Source: Hippopus hippopus
Lineage: Eukaryota > Mollusca > Bivalvia > Cardiida > Cardiidae
Direction: 5' to 3'
Assembly (NCBI GenBank): GCA_946811185.2
Contig: OX328099.1
Span: forward strand, 39,047,299 to 39,111,298
Length of the DNA stretch: 64,000 nt
Shown: positions 7,311-14,405 of the stretch, piece after piece
How the letters are laid out: every line of letters begins with the position of its first letter
Numbering within the stretch: the first letter of the stretch is position 1
The notes under the pieces: generated by a model
What the model was told of the DNA's origin: nothing
Database searches by the model: none
Seen by the model: only the letters and a program-made list of their open reading frames with translations
Position numbers and translations under genes: made by a program

Positions 7311-7895
7311 ATGACAAGTTACACTAATGTTAAAGTAAATATATCTGAAGGGCAAAAGCAAAAACTTCAACATGCTGTTAAAGCTAGTTGTCCAGTAAGT
7401 ATTCGTTTAGGTCATGGAGATTTACAAGGTAATGATGTTTTAGCAATTACCAATTCACAAGCGAAGAAAATGGCTAAAGCCTATGAGGATGGTGTGGGTA
7501 TAACTATTAGAATGACTACAAAACAACTTAAACATAACATGAAAATAGAAGGGGGTTTCCTCGGAATGTTAGCGGGGTTGGCTGCTAGAGCTTTACCGAT
7601 GCTTGCAAAAACCGTTTTACCAGCTTTAGGGGTTGGTGCTCTTTCTGGATTAGCTCAAACAGGTGTTCAAAAAGCTATGGGGTCAGGTCTTTACCTTAAA
7701 AAAGGAGGATGTGTTTGTCAAGTTGAAACTGATGGAAGTGGATTATACTTAAAACCATACAAAGGTAAAGGATTAGATTCCGTTGGTGATGGGTTGTATT
7801 TAAAGCAAGGAGGAAAAATGTATGATGGAAAAGGACTTTTACTTGGACCTAATAGTCCATTTGCTAATATTCCTATCCTAGGGGCTATATTGTAA
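7311..7895 (+). CDS. pX-like virion core/membrane-active protein with GLYLK repeats (194 aa)
   Basis: A polar N-terminal domain (residues 1-80) is followed by a long Gly/Ala/Leu amphipathic segment (about 81-120, GGFLGMLAGL...). Then come three spaced GLYLK motifs (near 126, 143 and 161) with Lys/Gly-rich linkers, and a hydrophobic tail. This layout recalls adenovirus pX/pVI-type precursor proteins found in Polintons: DNA-condensing, membrane-lytic, and normally cut by the adenain-like protease. The GG pairs beside the hydrophobic block resemble adenain cleavage contexts, which is only suggestive. TATATAAA touches the ATG. The function is inferred. Confidence 0.65.
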   Translation: MTSYTNVKVNISEGQKQKLQHAVKASCPVSIRLGHGDLQGNDVLAITNSQAKKMAKAYEDGVGITIRMTTKQLKHNMKIEGGFLGMLAGLAARALPMLAKTVLPALGVGALSGLAQTGVQKAMGSGLYLKKGGCVCQVETDGSGLYLKPYKGKGLDSVGDGLYLKQGGKMYDGKGLLLGPNSPFANIPILGAIL

Positions 7896-7924
7896 TATTT
7901 AAATATTATTTACAACAAATAAAA

Positions 7925-8302
7925 ATGGATATTCATAAATTTGGTATAAAACCTAATATTACTACCCAACATAAAACTATATTTTGGAAACCTCATTTAC
8001 ATGGAGTAAGATATCATCCCTTAAAGCAAGATTCTCTAAAATGGAAAATATACTCACAACTAACTATCAAGATTCCTCCTAATGATGGTATGAGAGTTCT
8101 GTTAGGATTTGGTTATATAACTACACGAGGAGTTGTAGTGATATCTATTAGTAATAAATGGAAAGATAGTTTAACCATTTCTAATGGTATACATCTTGAT
8201 AATGATGTTAATGATATTTTAGTCTACATTTATAATTTCTCACAAAAACCAATCGAAATACCTGAGGGAGAGTTATTCTGCTATCTAAAATATTTATCAT
8301 AA
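7925..8302 (+). CDS. Small beta-rich protein, possibly dUTPase-like fold (125 aa)
   Basis: The name is tentative. The body alternates short beta strands: LTIKIPPNDGMRVLLGFGYI, then a strand pair, DNDVNDILVYIYNFS, and KPIEIPEGELFCYL. That order (strand ending in IP, paired strands, Asp-rich turn, 'NFS' strand, 'I-x-x-G-E' then an exit strand) resembles the trimeric dUTPase/dCTP deaminase jelly roll. The catalytic motifs (the Ser of motif 2 and the Asp/Tyr of motif 3) are not recognisable. It may be a structural or cofactor derivative. It is one of two rightward genes without TATAAAA before the ATG; the leader is ACAACAAATAAAA. Confidence 0.6.
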   Translation: MDIHKFGIKPNITTQHKTIFWKPHLHGVRYHPLKQDSLKWKIYSQLTIKIPPNDGMRVLLGFGYITTRGVVVISISNKWKDSLTISNGIHLDNDVNDILVYIYNFSQKPIEIPEGELFCYLKYLS

Positions 8303-8323
8303 AAAAAATATTACATTTATAAA

Positions 8324-9007
8324 ATGGCAGATACAAATCAGGAACACCCTAATAAATTATATCCCCCACTACCCAAAGAACGGGTTACCCCTAACGCCCC
8401 ACCTAATGAAGATATTGAAATGGAAACAATGGATAATGGTCATTCTTATAGACTTAAAAAAATATCTGAGGTTTTAGATTTTCTCAAAAAGGAAATAACT
8501 GAAAGGGAAAGATTGAATAAGAAATATAGTAGAATGGCTAAAGTAGTTGATAATGTTGAAGGTGTAATGATTGGTGTTTCATTGGTTTTGGGTGGGATTG
8601 GTGTTGTTTTGCTTTCAACTGTCGTAGCGGCACCTGTTGCTATTGGATTGGAATCTGCTGCTGGTGTGATTGGTCTTTCTTCAATAGTTAGTAAAGTATT
8701 TGTTAGGAAAACTACTACTAAAGCTGAAAAACATCTAAAGATACAAACTCTTGCTGCTGCTAAGCTTAATACTATAGCTAATCATGTATCAAAGGCTTTA
8801 ATGGATAATCATATATCTGATGATGAGTTTAAGTTGATAATGGATGAAATGAATAAATATGAAGAAATGAAGAGTGAAATAAGAACTAGCTTTAAAAAGA
8901 AGGTAACACTTGAAGAAAAGGAAAGTTTGATTGAGAAAGGGAGGGAAGAAGCGAGGGATTCCTTTCGGAGGCTCGTTGAGAAAAATCATGGAAAGCTTCC
9001 CTTTTAA
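8324..9007 (+). CDS. Predicted membrane protein of Polintons, coiled-coil flanked (227 aa)
   Basis: The order is a proline-rich N-terminus with YPPLPKER (residues 13-20), a charged helix (about 41-75), one long hydrophobic stretch of about 48 residues (78-126) that could form a helical hairpin of two membrane segments, and a long charged helical C-terminal half. The acidic DNHISDDEFKLIMDEM part looks like a helix-loop-helix. Proteins of this shape recur in Polintons of aquatic invertebrates. Their role is unknown; a virion membrane or lysis role is possible. TTTATAAA precedes the ATG directly. The last 20 bases overlap a small ORF in another frame. Confidence 0.68.
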   Translation: MADTNQEHPNKLYPPLPKERVTPNAPPNEDIEMETMDNGHSYRLKKISEVLDFLKKEITERERLNKKYSRMAKVVDNVEGVMIGVSLVLGGIGVVLLSTVVAAPVAIGLESAAGVIGLSSIVSKVFVRKTTTKAEKHLKIQTLAAAKLNTIANHVSKALMDNHISDDEFKLIMDEMNKYEEMKSEIRTSFKKKVTLEEKESLIEKGREEARDSFRRLVEKNHGKLPF

Positions 9008-9074
9008 GTTACCTAAATTACCTAGTTTTAGATGTAAATGTCAATGTGAAATAGGGGATAATGATGATGAATAA
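8988..9074 (+). CDS. Overlapping small Cys-rich acidic-tailed ORF (28 aa)
   Basis: The ATG lies inside the end of the membrane-protein gene, +1 relative to it, and the frame reads 28 codons to TAA. The product is basic at first (KLPKLPSF), then CKCQC, then strongly acidic (GDNDDE). The overlap and the tight Cys triplet make it more than a random ORF, but it is very short and has no independent support. Confidence 0.3.
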   Translation: MESFPFKLPKLPSFRCKCQCEIGDNDDE

Positions 9075-9108
9075 ATATATAAGAACATTATATATGCTCT
9101 TATATATT

Positions 9109-9227
9109 AAAATCTACGTTAAAAACTACGTTAAAATCTACGATAAAAACTACGATAAAAACTGCGATAAAAACTACGTTAAAAACTATGATAAAAACTA
9201 CGTTAAAATCTATGATAAAACTACGTT
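9109..9227 (+). repeat. 12-bp minisatellite (about 10 copies)
   Basis: The unit is AAAAACTACGTT / AAAAACTACGAT with point variants. It reads as an open frame of Lys-Tyr/Asp-Asn repeats that would be part of a 61-aa ORF at 9061-9246. I treat it as an intergenic repeat, because that ORF has no TATAAAA leader and is entirely low-complexity. Confidence 0.8.
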
Positions 9228-9252
9228 AAAAAAAATATGTTGCTAATTAAAA

Positions 9253-10122
9253 ATGTCATTTCTAAAAATAACTGACCCTGTAAAAAGAGACTTAATTGTA
9301 AAAGAGTACCTCGAAACGAAAAAGAATATTCGGGATAATCAATTAGCAGAGAGAACAGGAGAACGGCAACTTCAAACTGACCTTTCAAAGTTTTTTAGGC
9401 CTATTACAGAAACGCAAAAAACTACAACAAAGGAGATTACAGAAGGACTTAAACCTATTAAAGAAGGTATCGAACAGTTACCACAAGCTATTAATCTACC
9501 AGCTTACCCATCTATCACAGCTTATCCCTCTGGAAAAAAACCAAATCTTAAGGAATATCAAGGTACATTTGAAATTGGGCCACTTGCAGAGGAGTATCTA
9601 ACAAAAGCTCTTAATGAAGATGATGCTGATAAAACATGGGGATTATATGATAAAGATAAAAAATTTTATATTGGTAGAAAAATGGTTTTAATTGAGCATG
9701 ATGATATTATTCTTGGTACAGATACATATATAGGAACACCTGGTTTATGGGAGTTAATTGTCGCTAGAAACCCTAGAAACATTCATACGGATGAAGATTT
9801 TGAAAATTATTCAGAGTTAATGAAACGAACCAGCGCTCTTCATCAAAATAACGACCCGGATAATCCACATCCTAAAAGTTCTAGAAGTAAAAAATGGACT
9901 GAAATTCTTAGTCGTATTTGGTATAAAGGAAAATATGATGGAAAAGGAATTGTTATCCCATCTGACCCTAACGCATTACTAGAAAGACTAGACCTGTTGA
10001 TGGCAAGTAAAGAAGCAGGTAATACAGGTGTAAGAAACGAGTTAGTGAGTGTTTGTGATGAATTAAAAAGACAAGGTGTTATAAATTCACACGCTTATAA
10101 AAATTTAATGTCTATAATATAA
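9253..10122 (+). CDS. Conserved Polinton protein of unknown function (289 aa)
   Basis: The N-terminal about 80 residues are helical and charged. The central domain starts near residue 104 with IGPLAEEYL and includes WGLYDKDKKFYIG, a hydrophobic pair around VLIEHDDIILG, and GTPGLWELI. It ends with KWTEILSRIWYKG. This pattern is familiar from many Polinton and animal-genome hypothetical proteins (I believe the DUF8207 family, a recollection I could not verify). Its biochemical role is unknown. It sits between the minisatellite and the helical core-like protein. The ATG has an AT-rich leader but no TATAAAA. Confidence 0.7.
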   Translation: MSFLKITDPVKRDLIVKEYLETKKNIRDNQLAERTGERQLQTDLSKFFRPITETQKTTTKEITEGLKPIKEGIEQLPQAINLPAYPSITAYPSGKKPNLKEYQGTFEIGPLAEEYLTKALNEDDADKTWGLYDKDKKFYIGRKMVLIEHDDIILGTDTYIGTPGLWELIVARNPRNIHTDEDFENYSELMKRTSALHQNNDPDNPHPKSSRSKKWTEILSRIWYKGKYDGKGIVIPSDPNALLERLDLLMASKEAGNTGVRNELVSVCDELKRQGVINSHAYKNLMSII

Positions 10123-10126
10123 AAAA

Positions 10127-10525
10127 ATGATAATCACTAAGAAACACGGATTTAAAACAAGGTATTCATACGGTGGTTCCGGAATCTTTGATAGTATTGC
10201 TAACTTTTTAGCGAGGCTTTTTACTAGTAGTGCAGCTAAACAAATTGCGTCTTCTGCTCTTGATGTAGGAAAGAGTGTAGCTAAGGAAGGAGCAAAGAAA
10301 GCTCTAGAGGTTGGAAAAAGTGCAGCAGTAGAAGCAGGAAAAAAATTAGTTACGAAAGCTTTAACACCAAAATCGAAGCAAGTTTTACAAAAATATAATA
10401 TAACACCAAAACCTAATGATACTCCTAAAACGCAAAGCATTAGCACATTAATAGATGGAAGTGCCATTGCTATTCAAGACTTAGTTAAAAGATTAAACAG
10501 TGGAGCGGGTATTAAAACAGTATGA
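10127..10525 (+). CDS. Lys/Ala-rich amphipathic helical protein, possible pVI-like core protein (132 aa)
   Basis: A GGSGIFDSIANFLARLF segment near residues 17-33 looks like a membrane-active amphipathic helix. It is followed by repeated Ala/Lys helices of the form VGKSVAKEGAKKALEVGKSA and a Pro/Thr-rich tail. The layout resembles adenovirus protein VI and Polinton core proteins: an amphipathic lytic helix plus basic DNA-facing helices. It starts four bases after the stop of the previous gene, with ATATAAAAAA before the ATG. The function is inferred from composition only. Confidence 0.6.
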   Translation: MIITKKHGFKTRYSYGGSGIFDSIANFLARLFTSSAAKQIASSALDVGKSVAKEGAKKALEVGKSAAVEAGKKLVTKALTPKSKQVLQKYNITPKPNDTPKTQSISTLIDGSAIAIQDLVKRLNSGAGIKTV

Positions 10526-10575
10526 AGAAAAAAATATAGATAAGTTAAGAAAATTATATTCATTATAAAAAAAGA

Positions 10576-10932
10576 ATGCCTATATTAAATTTTAATCGTG
10601 TAGATCATGAAAAATACAATAGTGCTACTATTGAAATAACAGGCGCTTCTTTAAACATAGAAGATTGTGATATCCTCGAAATTAATAAAACGAAACATAA
10701 CCGTAAAAATGCTGTTGTGAAGTTATCTTCTGAAAAGATAACCATGATGAAAGAGATTGAGGAAAAGGTGAATAAATATTTAAAAAATCAAGGTATACCT
10801 GAAATAACACTTGTATACGGTAATAAAGTTTATCCTAAAGCTACTCTAGATACTGCAAAAAGCATTAAACTTCGAGGTGTGTATGTTAATAGTATTAATA
10901 AGTCTTATCCCCAGCTTTGGTTTGTAATTTAA
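10576..10932 (+). CDS. Unknown small Polinton protein (118 aa)
   Basis: I do not recognise this one. It is a compact alpha/beta protein with no Cys cluster, membrane segment or signal peptide. The visible stretches are ATIEITGASLNIED, a charged helix around KITMMKEIEEKVNKYL, and a C-terminal PQLWFVI strand. TATAAAAAAAGA precedes the ATG. The location just before the capsid gene suggests a structural or assembly role (inference only). Confidence 0.6.
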   Translation: MPILNFNRVDHEKYNSATIEITGASLNIEDCDILEINKTKHNRKNAVVKLSSEKITMMKEIEEKVNKYLKNQGIPEITLVYGNKVYPKATLDTAKSIKLRGVYVNSINKSYPQLWFVI

Positions 10933-10976
10933 GTAACACAATTATAATTTTTATCTCATTTAAAAATTATAATCAC

Positions 10977-10984
10977 TTTATAAA
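10977..10984 (+). promoter_or_regulatory. TTTATAAA motif touching the major capsid start codon
   Basis: TTTATAAA is followed immediately by ATG. The same arrangement occurs before the polymerase (12939) and membrane-protein (8324) genes. A TATA element with no room for a leader resembles late promoters of cytoplasmic DNA viruses more than a metazoan core promoter. Confidence 0.5.
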
Positions 10985-12271
10985 ATGGACATTTTAAGAA
11001 TAACTGAACCAATCTTAAAAGATGATAGTATTGTTGAGTATGAACACCATGAGTATGAACCAATCACCGGTACAAACCTTAACTACTCAGGAGGAGATAT
11101 TAGGATTAACATTGAAACTCAAGATATTTTTACTCATCCTAGTGAAAGTTATTTACTTATTGTAGGCGAATTAGTAAGAAGTGATAATGGAGCAGTTTAT
11201 GATGCTAACACTAATATTTCTTTAACAAACAATGGTCTCATGTATCTTTTTAAAAATATTAAATATCAACTTTCGGGTATGGAGATTGAATCTGTATTGA
11301 ATCCTGGTCAGGCTACTACAATGCTTGGTTTGTTAAAATATCCGGATGATTTCTCTAAATCACAAGGGTTAAATCAATTGTGGTATAAAGATACAGCAGC
11401 TAACGCGGGTGCCGGAAACACTGGTTTTATTGTAAGAAGAAATTATATTATTAATGACCCTCTTCCAAGAGGCACCTTTAGCTTCAGAGTTCCATTAAAA
11501 CATATATTTGGTTTTTGTGATGATTATGATAAGATATTGTATGGAATGAAGCAAACTCTCACATTAACGAGAAATGATGATAATGATGCAGTCTTTCGAG
11601 ATGGTGTTGCTCCTGCTGATGGTAGAATTAATTTACTTAGAGTATCTTGGTTTATACCTCATGTGTTACCCTCAGATGAAGAGAAAATGCAACTTTATAA
11701 AATTATTGAGAAAAAAGAAAAAATACCGGTTGGATATAGAATGAGGCAGTGTGACTCTATTGCGGTTCCCGAGTCAACATCATTTACCTGGAGACTTGCT
11801 GTTAAATCATCACCTGAAGTGCCACGTTTTATCATTGTTGGTTTTCAAACTGGTAAAAGCGGTGACCAACAACAAAATCCAGCTATATTTGACCATAGAA
11901 ACGTTAAAAACATTTATGTTACGTTAAATTCTACTAGATATCCCGCTGTTGATTATAATCTCAGTTTTACCGCAAACCAATTTAGTAGAGTGTATGGGGA
12001 CGCTTCTCTATTTAGGTCTAAGTTTTATAACATGAGTGAAATGGTGTCAAACCCTAACATTACTCCCTCAGATTATAAAGCCCTTTATCCTTTGTTTTTG
12101 TTTGATGTTTCCAAACAGAGTGAGAAATTGAAATACTCTGTCACTGATATCCAAATCAAAGCGAGTTTTATTGAAAATGTGCTTGCGAATACAGAGGCAT
12201 ATGCTGTTATTATTAGTGATAGGTTAATTAACTTCCAGTCTGATGGAAATAAAATGAGCGTAGTGTATTAA
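10985..12271 (+). CDS. MCP: Major capsid protein, double jelly roll, hexon-like (428 aa)
   Basis: This is the hallmark Polinton/adintovirus capsid protein. Recognised blocks in order are YEPITGTNL, the strand pair around ESYLLIVGEL, KHIFGFCDDYDKILYGMKQTL, RVSWFIPHVLP, IPVGYRMRQCDSIAVPEST followed by FTWRL, FIIVGFQTGK, YVTLNSTRYPAVDYNLSF, LFDVSKQSEKL, and the C-terminal AYAVIISDRLINFQSDG. Length is typical, the frame is intact, and no substitution looks disabling. Trimers would form the pseudo-hexameric capsomers of an icosahedral shell. Together with penton, ATPase and protease, the whole morphogenesis set of this element is open. Confidence 0.93.
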   Translation: MDILRITEPILKDDSIVEYEHHEYEPITGTNLNYSGGDIRINIETQDIFTHPSESYLLIVGELVRSDNGAVYDANTNISLTNNGLMYLFKNIKYQLSGMEIESVLNPGQATTMLGLLKYPDDFSKSQGLNQLWYKDTAANAGAGNTGFIVRRNYIINDPLPRGTFSFRVPLKHIFGFCDDYDKILYGMKQTLTLTRNDDNDAVFRDGVAPADGRINLLRVSWFIPHVLPSDEEKMQLYKIIEKKEKIPVGYRMRQCDSIAVPESTSFTWRLAVKSSPEVPRFIIVGFQTGKSGDQQQNPAIFDHRNVKNIYVTLNSTRYPAVDYNLSFTANQFSRVYGDASLFRSKFYNMSEMVSNPNITPSDYKALYPLFLFDVSKQSEKLKYSVTDIQIKASFIENVLANTEAYAVIISDRLINFQSDGNKMSVVY

Positions 12272-12292
12272 GATGTTTTTTTTATATAAAAA

Positions 12293-12631
12293 ATGATAAA
12301 GGTTACAGATTTAAAAAAAATTCTTAAAGAAAATAATATAAATTTCTACTCATACTGGAATAAAAAGCGTTTAGTTGAGTTGGTGAAAGAACATGGATTG
12401 TTTCCGAGTGAATCACCTAAAGAAGAAAAAAGTAAAGACTCTAAGTTTGATAGATTAAAAACTATTATGAAAAATCCTAAAAAAGTTAGTTTAGAGGATG
12501 TTGAAACTGGAGAAATAAAAACCTTTCCATCGATTTATAAGGCAGGTCAATTTATAGACCGCAGTCCACAAACGATTGAGAATTGGAATGGAAGGGTTTG
12601 GAAAGATAAATATAAGATTAACGTTTATTAA
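12293..12631 (+). CDS. SAP/HeH-like plus NUMOD-like DNA-binding protein (112 aa)
   Basis: The first about 40 residues form two short helices (VTDLKKILKENNI and KKRLVELVKEHGL), the pattern of a SAP/HeH DNA-binding motif. After a Lys/Glu linker, the C-terminal half reads VSLEDVETGEIKTF, PSIYKAGQFI, SPQTIENW and KYKI. This is the layout of the strand-helix NUMOD/winged modules of phage and virus DNA-binding proteins. Regulation or genome binding is inferred. TATATAAAAA precedes the ATG. The 3' end overlaps the convergent minus-strand gene by 14 bases. Confidence 0.65.
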   Translation: MIKVTDLKKILKENNINFYSYWNKKRLVELVKEHGLFPSESPKEEKSKDSKFDRLKTIMKNPKKVSLEDVETGEIKTFPSIYKAGQFIDRSPQTIENWNGRVWKDKYKINVY

Positions 12632-12851
12632 TTTCCCAAAGATGCCAAGAATTTTTTTGTATAAACTTTCTATTTAAATCTGGTTTAATACCATTACTAA
12701 CAAGTCTTTCAACTAACTCGTATTTATTTAATCGTTTTGGTCCTTTTTCACCATGTCTTCTATATACTAAGGTTTCACATAATTCTACTAATTCAAGTTT
12801 AGTATATCTTTTCATAAATTCTATTTCCATAAATTCTTTTTCATCCCACAT
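12618..12851 (-). CDS. Small SAP-like helical protein (77 aa)
   Basis: Residues 14-27 (KRYTKLELVELCET) and 42-53 (NKYELVERLVSN) form two helix units like those of SAP/HeH motifs. They recall the N-terminus of the neighbouring 12293 protein, so the pair may be related DNA-binding proteins. It has its own ATATATATAAAA leader on the minus strand, which supports a real gene. It is the only leftward gene within the right block. Function unknown. Confidence 0.55.
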   Translation of the reverse strand: MWDEKEFMEIEFMKRYTKLELVELCETLVYRRHGEKGPKRLNKYELVERLVSNGIKPDLNRKFIQKNSWHLWEINKR

Positions 12852-12938
12852 TTTTATATATATTAATAAGATTAATATATATAAAATTTCAAAAAAATTT
12901 TTGATACTAAGATAAGAAAATTATATTTACTTTATAAA

Positions 12939-14396
12939 ATGCCTTGGCTTAATAGAATTTCTAATATAGCTAGAAGAGCTGCATCAAATGTTGGGAGGGT
13001 TGTAACGAATGTTATACCTCAATCAATCCAACGTAGAATCAATAATTTTACTAATTGGTTAACTGGTAATGTGGAAGAAAACCAACTACCACAAGTTTTT
13101 GATGAAATTGTTCAGAATGTTAGAGAGAATTACCCACCAAGACAACCGTTTGAGGTTAGAATAGAGCGCTCAGCATTTAGAGAGTTTGTTAATCAATATG
13201 TTATAGATGGTAGAGAAAATTATAATCCGCAAAGATTTTTCGCAGAAACGTGGACGCCTATTATAAATACTCTTCGAAATAATTTACGAACAAAGGTAAA
13301 ACTTGTACTTAGGTGTAAAATGTGGTTAATGACAGATATTGATCAAGGTCCCGTGGAACGTGCTTTTCATAGTAGTCAACATTTAAATTTAAACACGGAA
13401 GAAATAGAGGATTTATTGAATACAATGATAGATGAAGTTTTAGAAAATTTAGCTAATTTCCAAAGAGAAGGTAGTGGTTGGACTTTTGGGAGTATCGTAA
13501 AACTAGAAATACATACAGCTGTTTATGTTCCTTTAAGAGCTAATAGTTGGGTACCTTTACCACCATGGATTGCTAACAAAAAAGCAGTTATCAATATGAA
13601 AAATGAAGATAATAAATGCTTTTTATGGTGTACTTTAAGAAATATTAATCCAAAAAAGCATAATGCAGAGATACTTGACAAGGCTTTGAAAGAAAAGGAA
13701 AGTAGTTTAAACATGAGGGGAATCGACTACCCTGTTTCGATTAAGGATATCAATAAGTTTGAAACACAAAATCCTGGAATTAGTGTAAACGTATATAGTT
13801 ATGAGGAGAACAAAACATTCATTTATCCGCTTAGGCTTACAAAATGTGAAAAAAGTAAACATGTTAACCTTCTTTTAATTAAAAATGAGGAAAACATGCA
13901 CTACGCTTTAATAAAAAACTTAAGTAGATTAGTAAAAAGACAAATAACTACTAATTCTAGGCATATAGAAATTTGTGGACGTTGTTTGAATCATTTTGGT
14001 AAAAAAGAACTTTTGGAAAAACATAAAAAATACTGTAACGAACATGAACCTATTACTTTAGAGATGCCAGAACCAGATACCTGGGTAGCTTTTGAAAACC
14101 ATTCTAGAAAACTTGAGGTTCCCTTTGTTGTATACGCTGATTTTGAAAGTGTTTTAGAACCAATACACACATGCCAACCAAACCCAGAAAAAAGTTATAC
14201 TATGCAATATCAAAAGCATATACCTTGTAGTTTTGTTTATATTATAAAATGTTTTGATGATAGTGTTAAAGCTCCTATATTAAGAAATTATGTTGGAGAA
14301 AATGCTGATGAAGTTTTTATAAACTGGTTGAGAGCTGATATACAAGAAATTCATCAAGAATATTACCAAAAACCAAAACCTATTGAAATTACATAA
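12939..14396 (+). CDS. POLB: Protein-primed DNA polymerase B, N-terminal part, ends at an in-frame TAA (485 aa)
   Basis: The start is fixed by TTTATAAA directly before the ATG. Residues 1-220 are a basic helical Polinton-type N-terminal extension. Residues about 225-340 contain the conserved NEDNKCFLWC and KHVNLLLI blocks. A C2H2 finger follows (CGRCLNHFGKKELLEKHKKYC, about 347-367). The exonuclease begins with PFVVYADFES, where Asp401 and Glu403 are the Exo I metal ligands. The ORF stops at TAA 14394-14396, but the same frame reopens at once and continues with Exo II and all polymerase motifs at 14406-16532. One base change therefore separates this from a full-length enzyme of normal size. 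A nonsense mutation or sequencing error is most likely; readthrough is the alternative. Confidence 0.9.
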   Translation: MPWLNRISNIARRAASNVGRVVTNVIPQSIQRRINNFTNWLTGNVEENQLPQVFDEIVQNVRENYPPRQPFEVRIERSAFREFVNQYVIDGRENYNPQRFFAETWTPIINTLRNNLRTKVKLVLRCKMWLMTDIDQGPVERAFHSSQHLNLNTEEIEDLLNTMIDEVLENLANFQREGSGWTFGSIVKLEIHTAVYVPLRANSWVPLPPWIANKKAVINMKNEDNKCFLWCTLRNINPKKHNAEILDKALKEKESSLNMRGIDYPVSIKDINKFETQNPGISVNVYSYEENKTFIYPLRLTKCEKSKHVNLLLIKNEENMHYALIKNLSRLVKRQITTNSRHIEICGRCLNHFGKKELLEKHKKYCNEHEPITLEMPEPDTWVAFENHSRKLEVPFVVYADFESVLEPIHTCQPNPEKSYTMQYQKHIPCSFVYIIKCFDDSVKAPILRNYVGENADEVFINWLRADIQEIHQEYYQKPKPIEIT

Positions 14397-14405
14397 GAGG
14401 AAGAA

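Noticed and set aside
9109..9227. TACGTT, the Polinton target sequence, recurs in the internal minisatellite
   Set aside because: It follows from the repeat unit; no insertion or link to integration is visible there.
9061..9246. 61-aa Lys/Tyr/Asn ORF as a gene
   Set aside because: Almost entirely a 12-bp repeat, without the promoter motif used by its neighbours.
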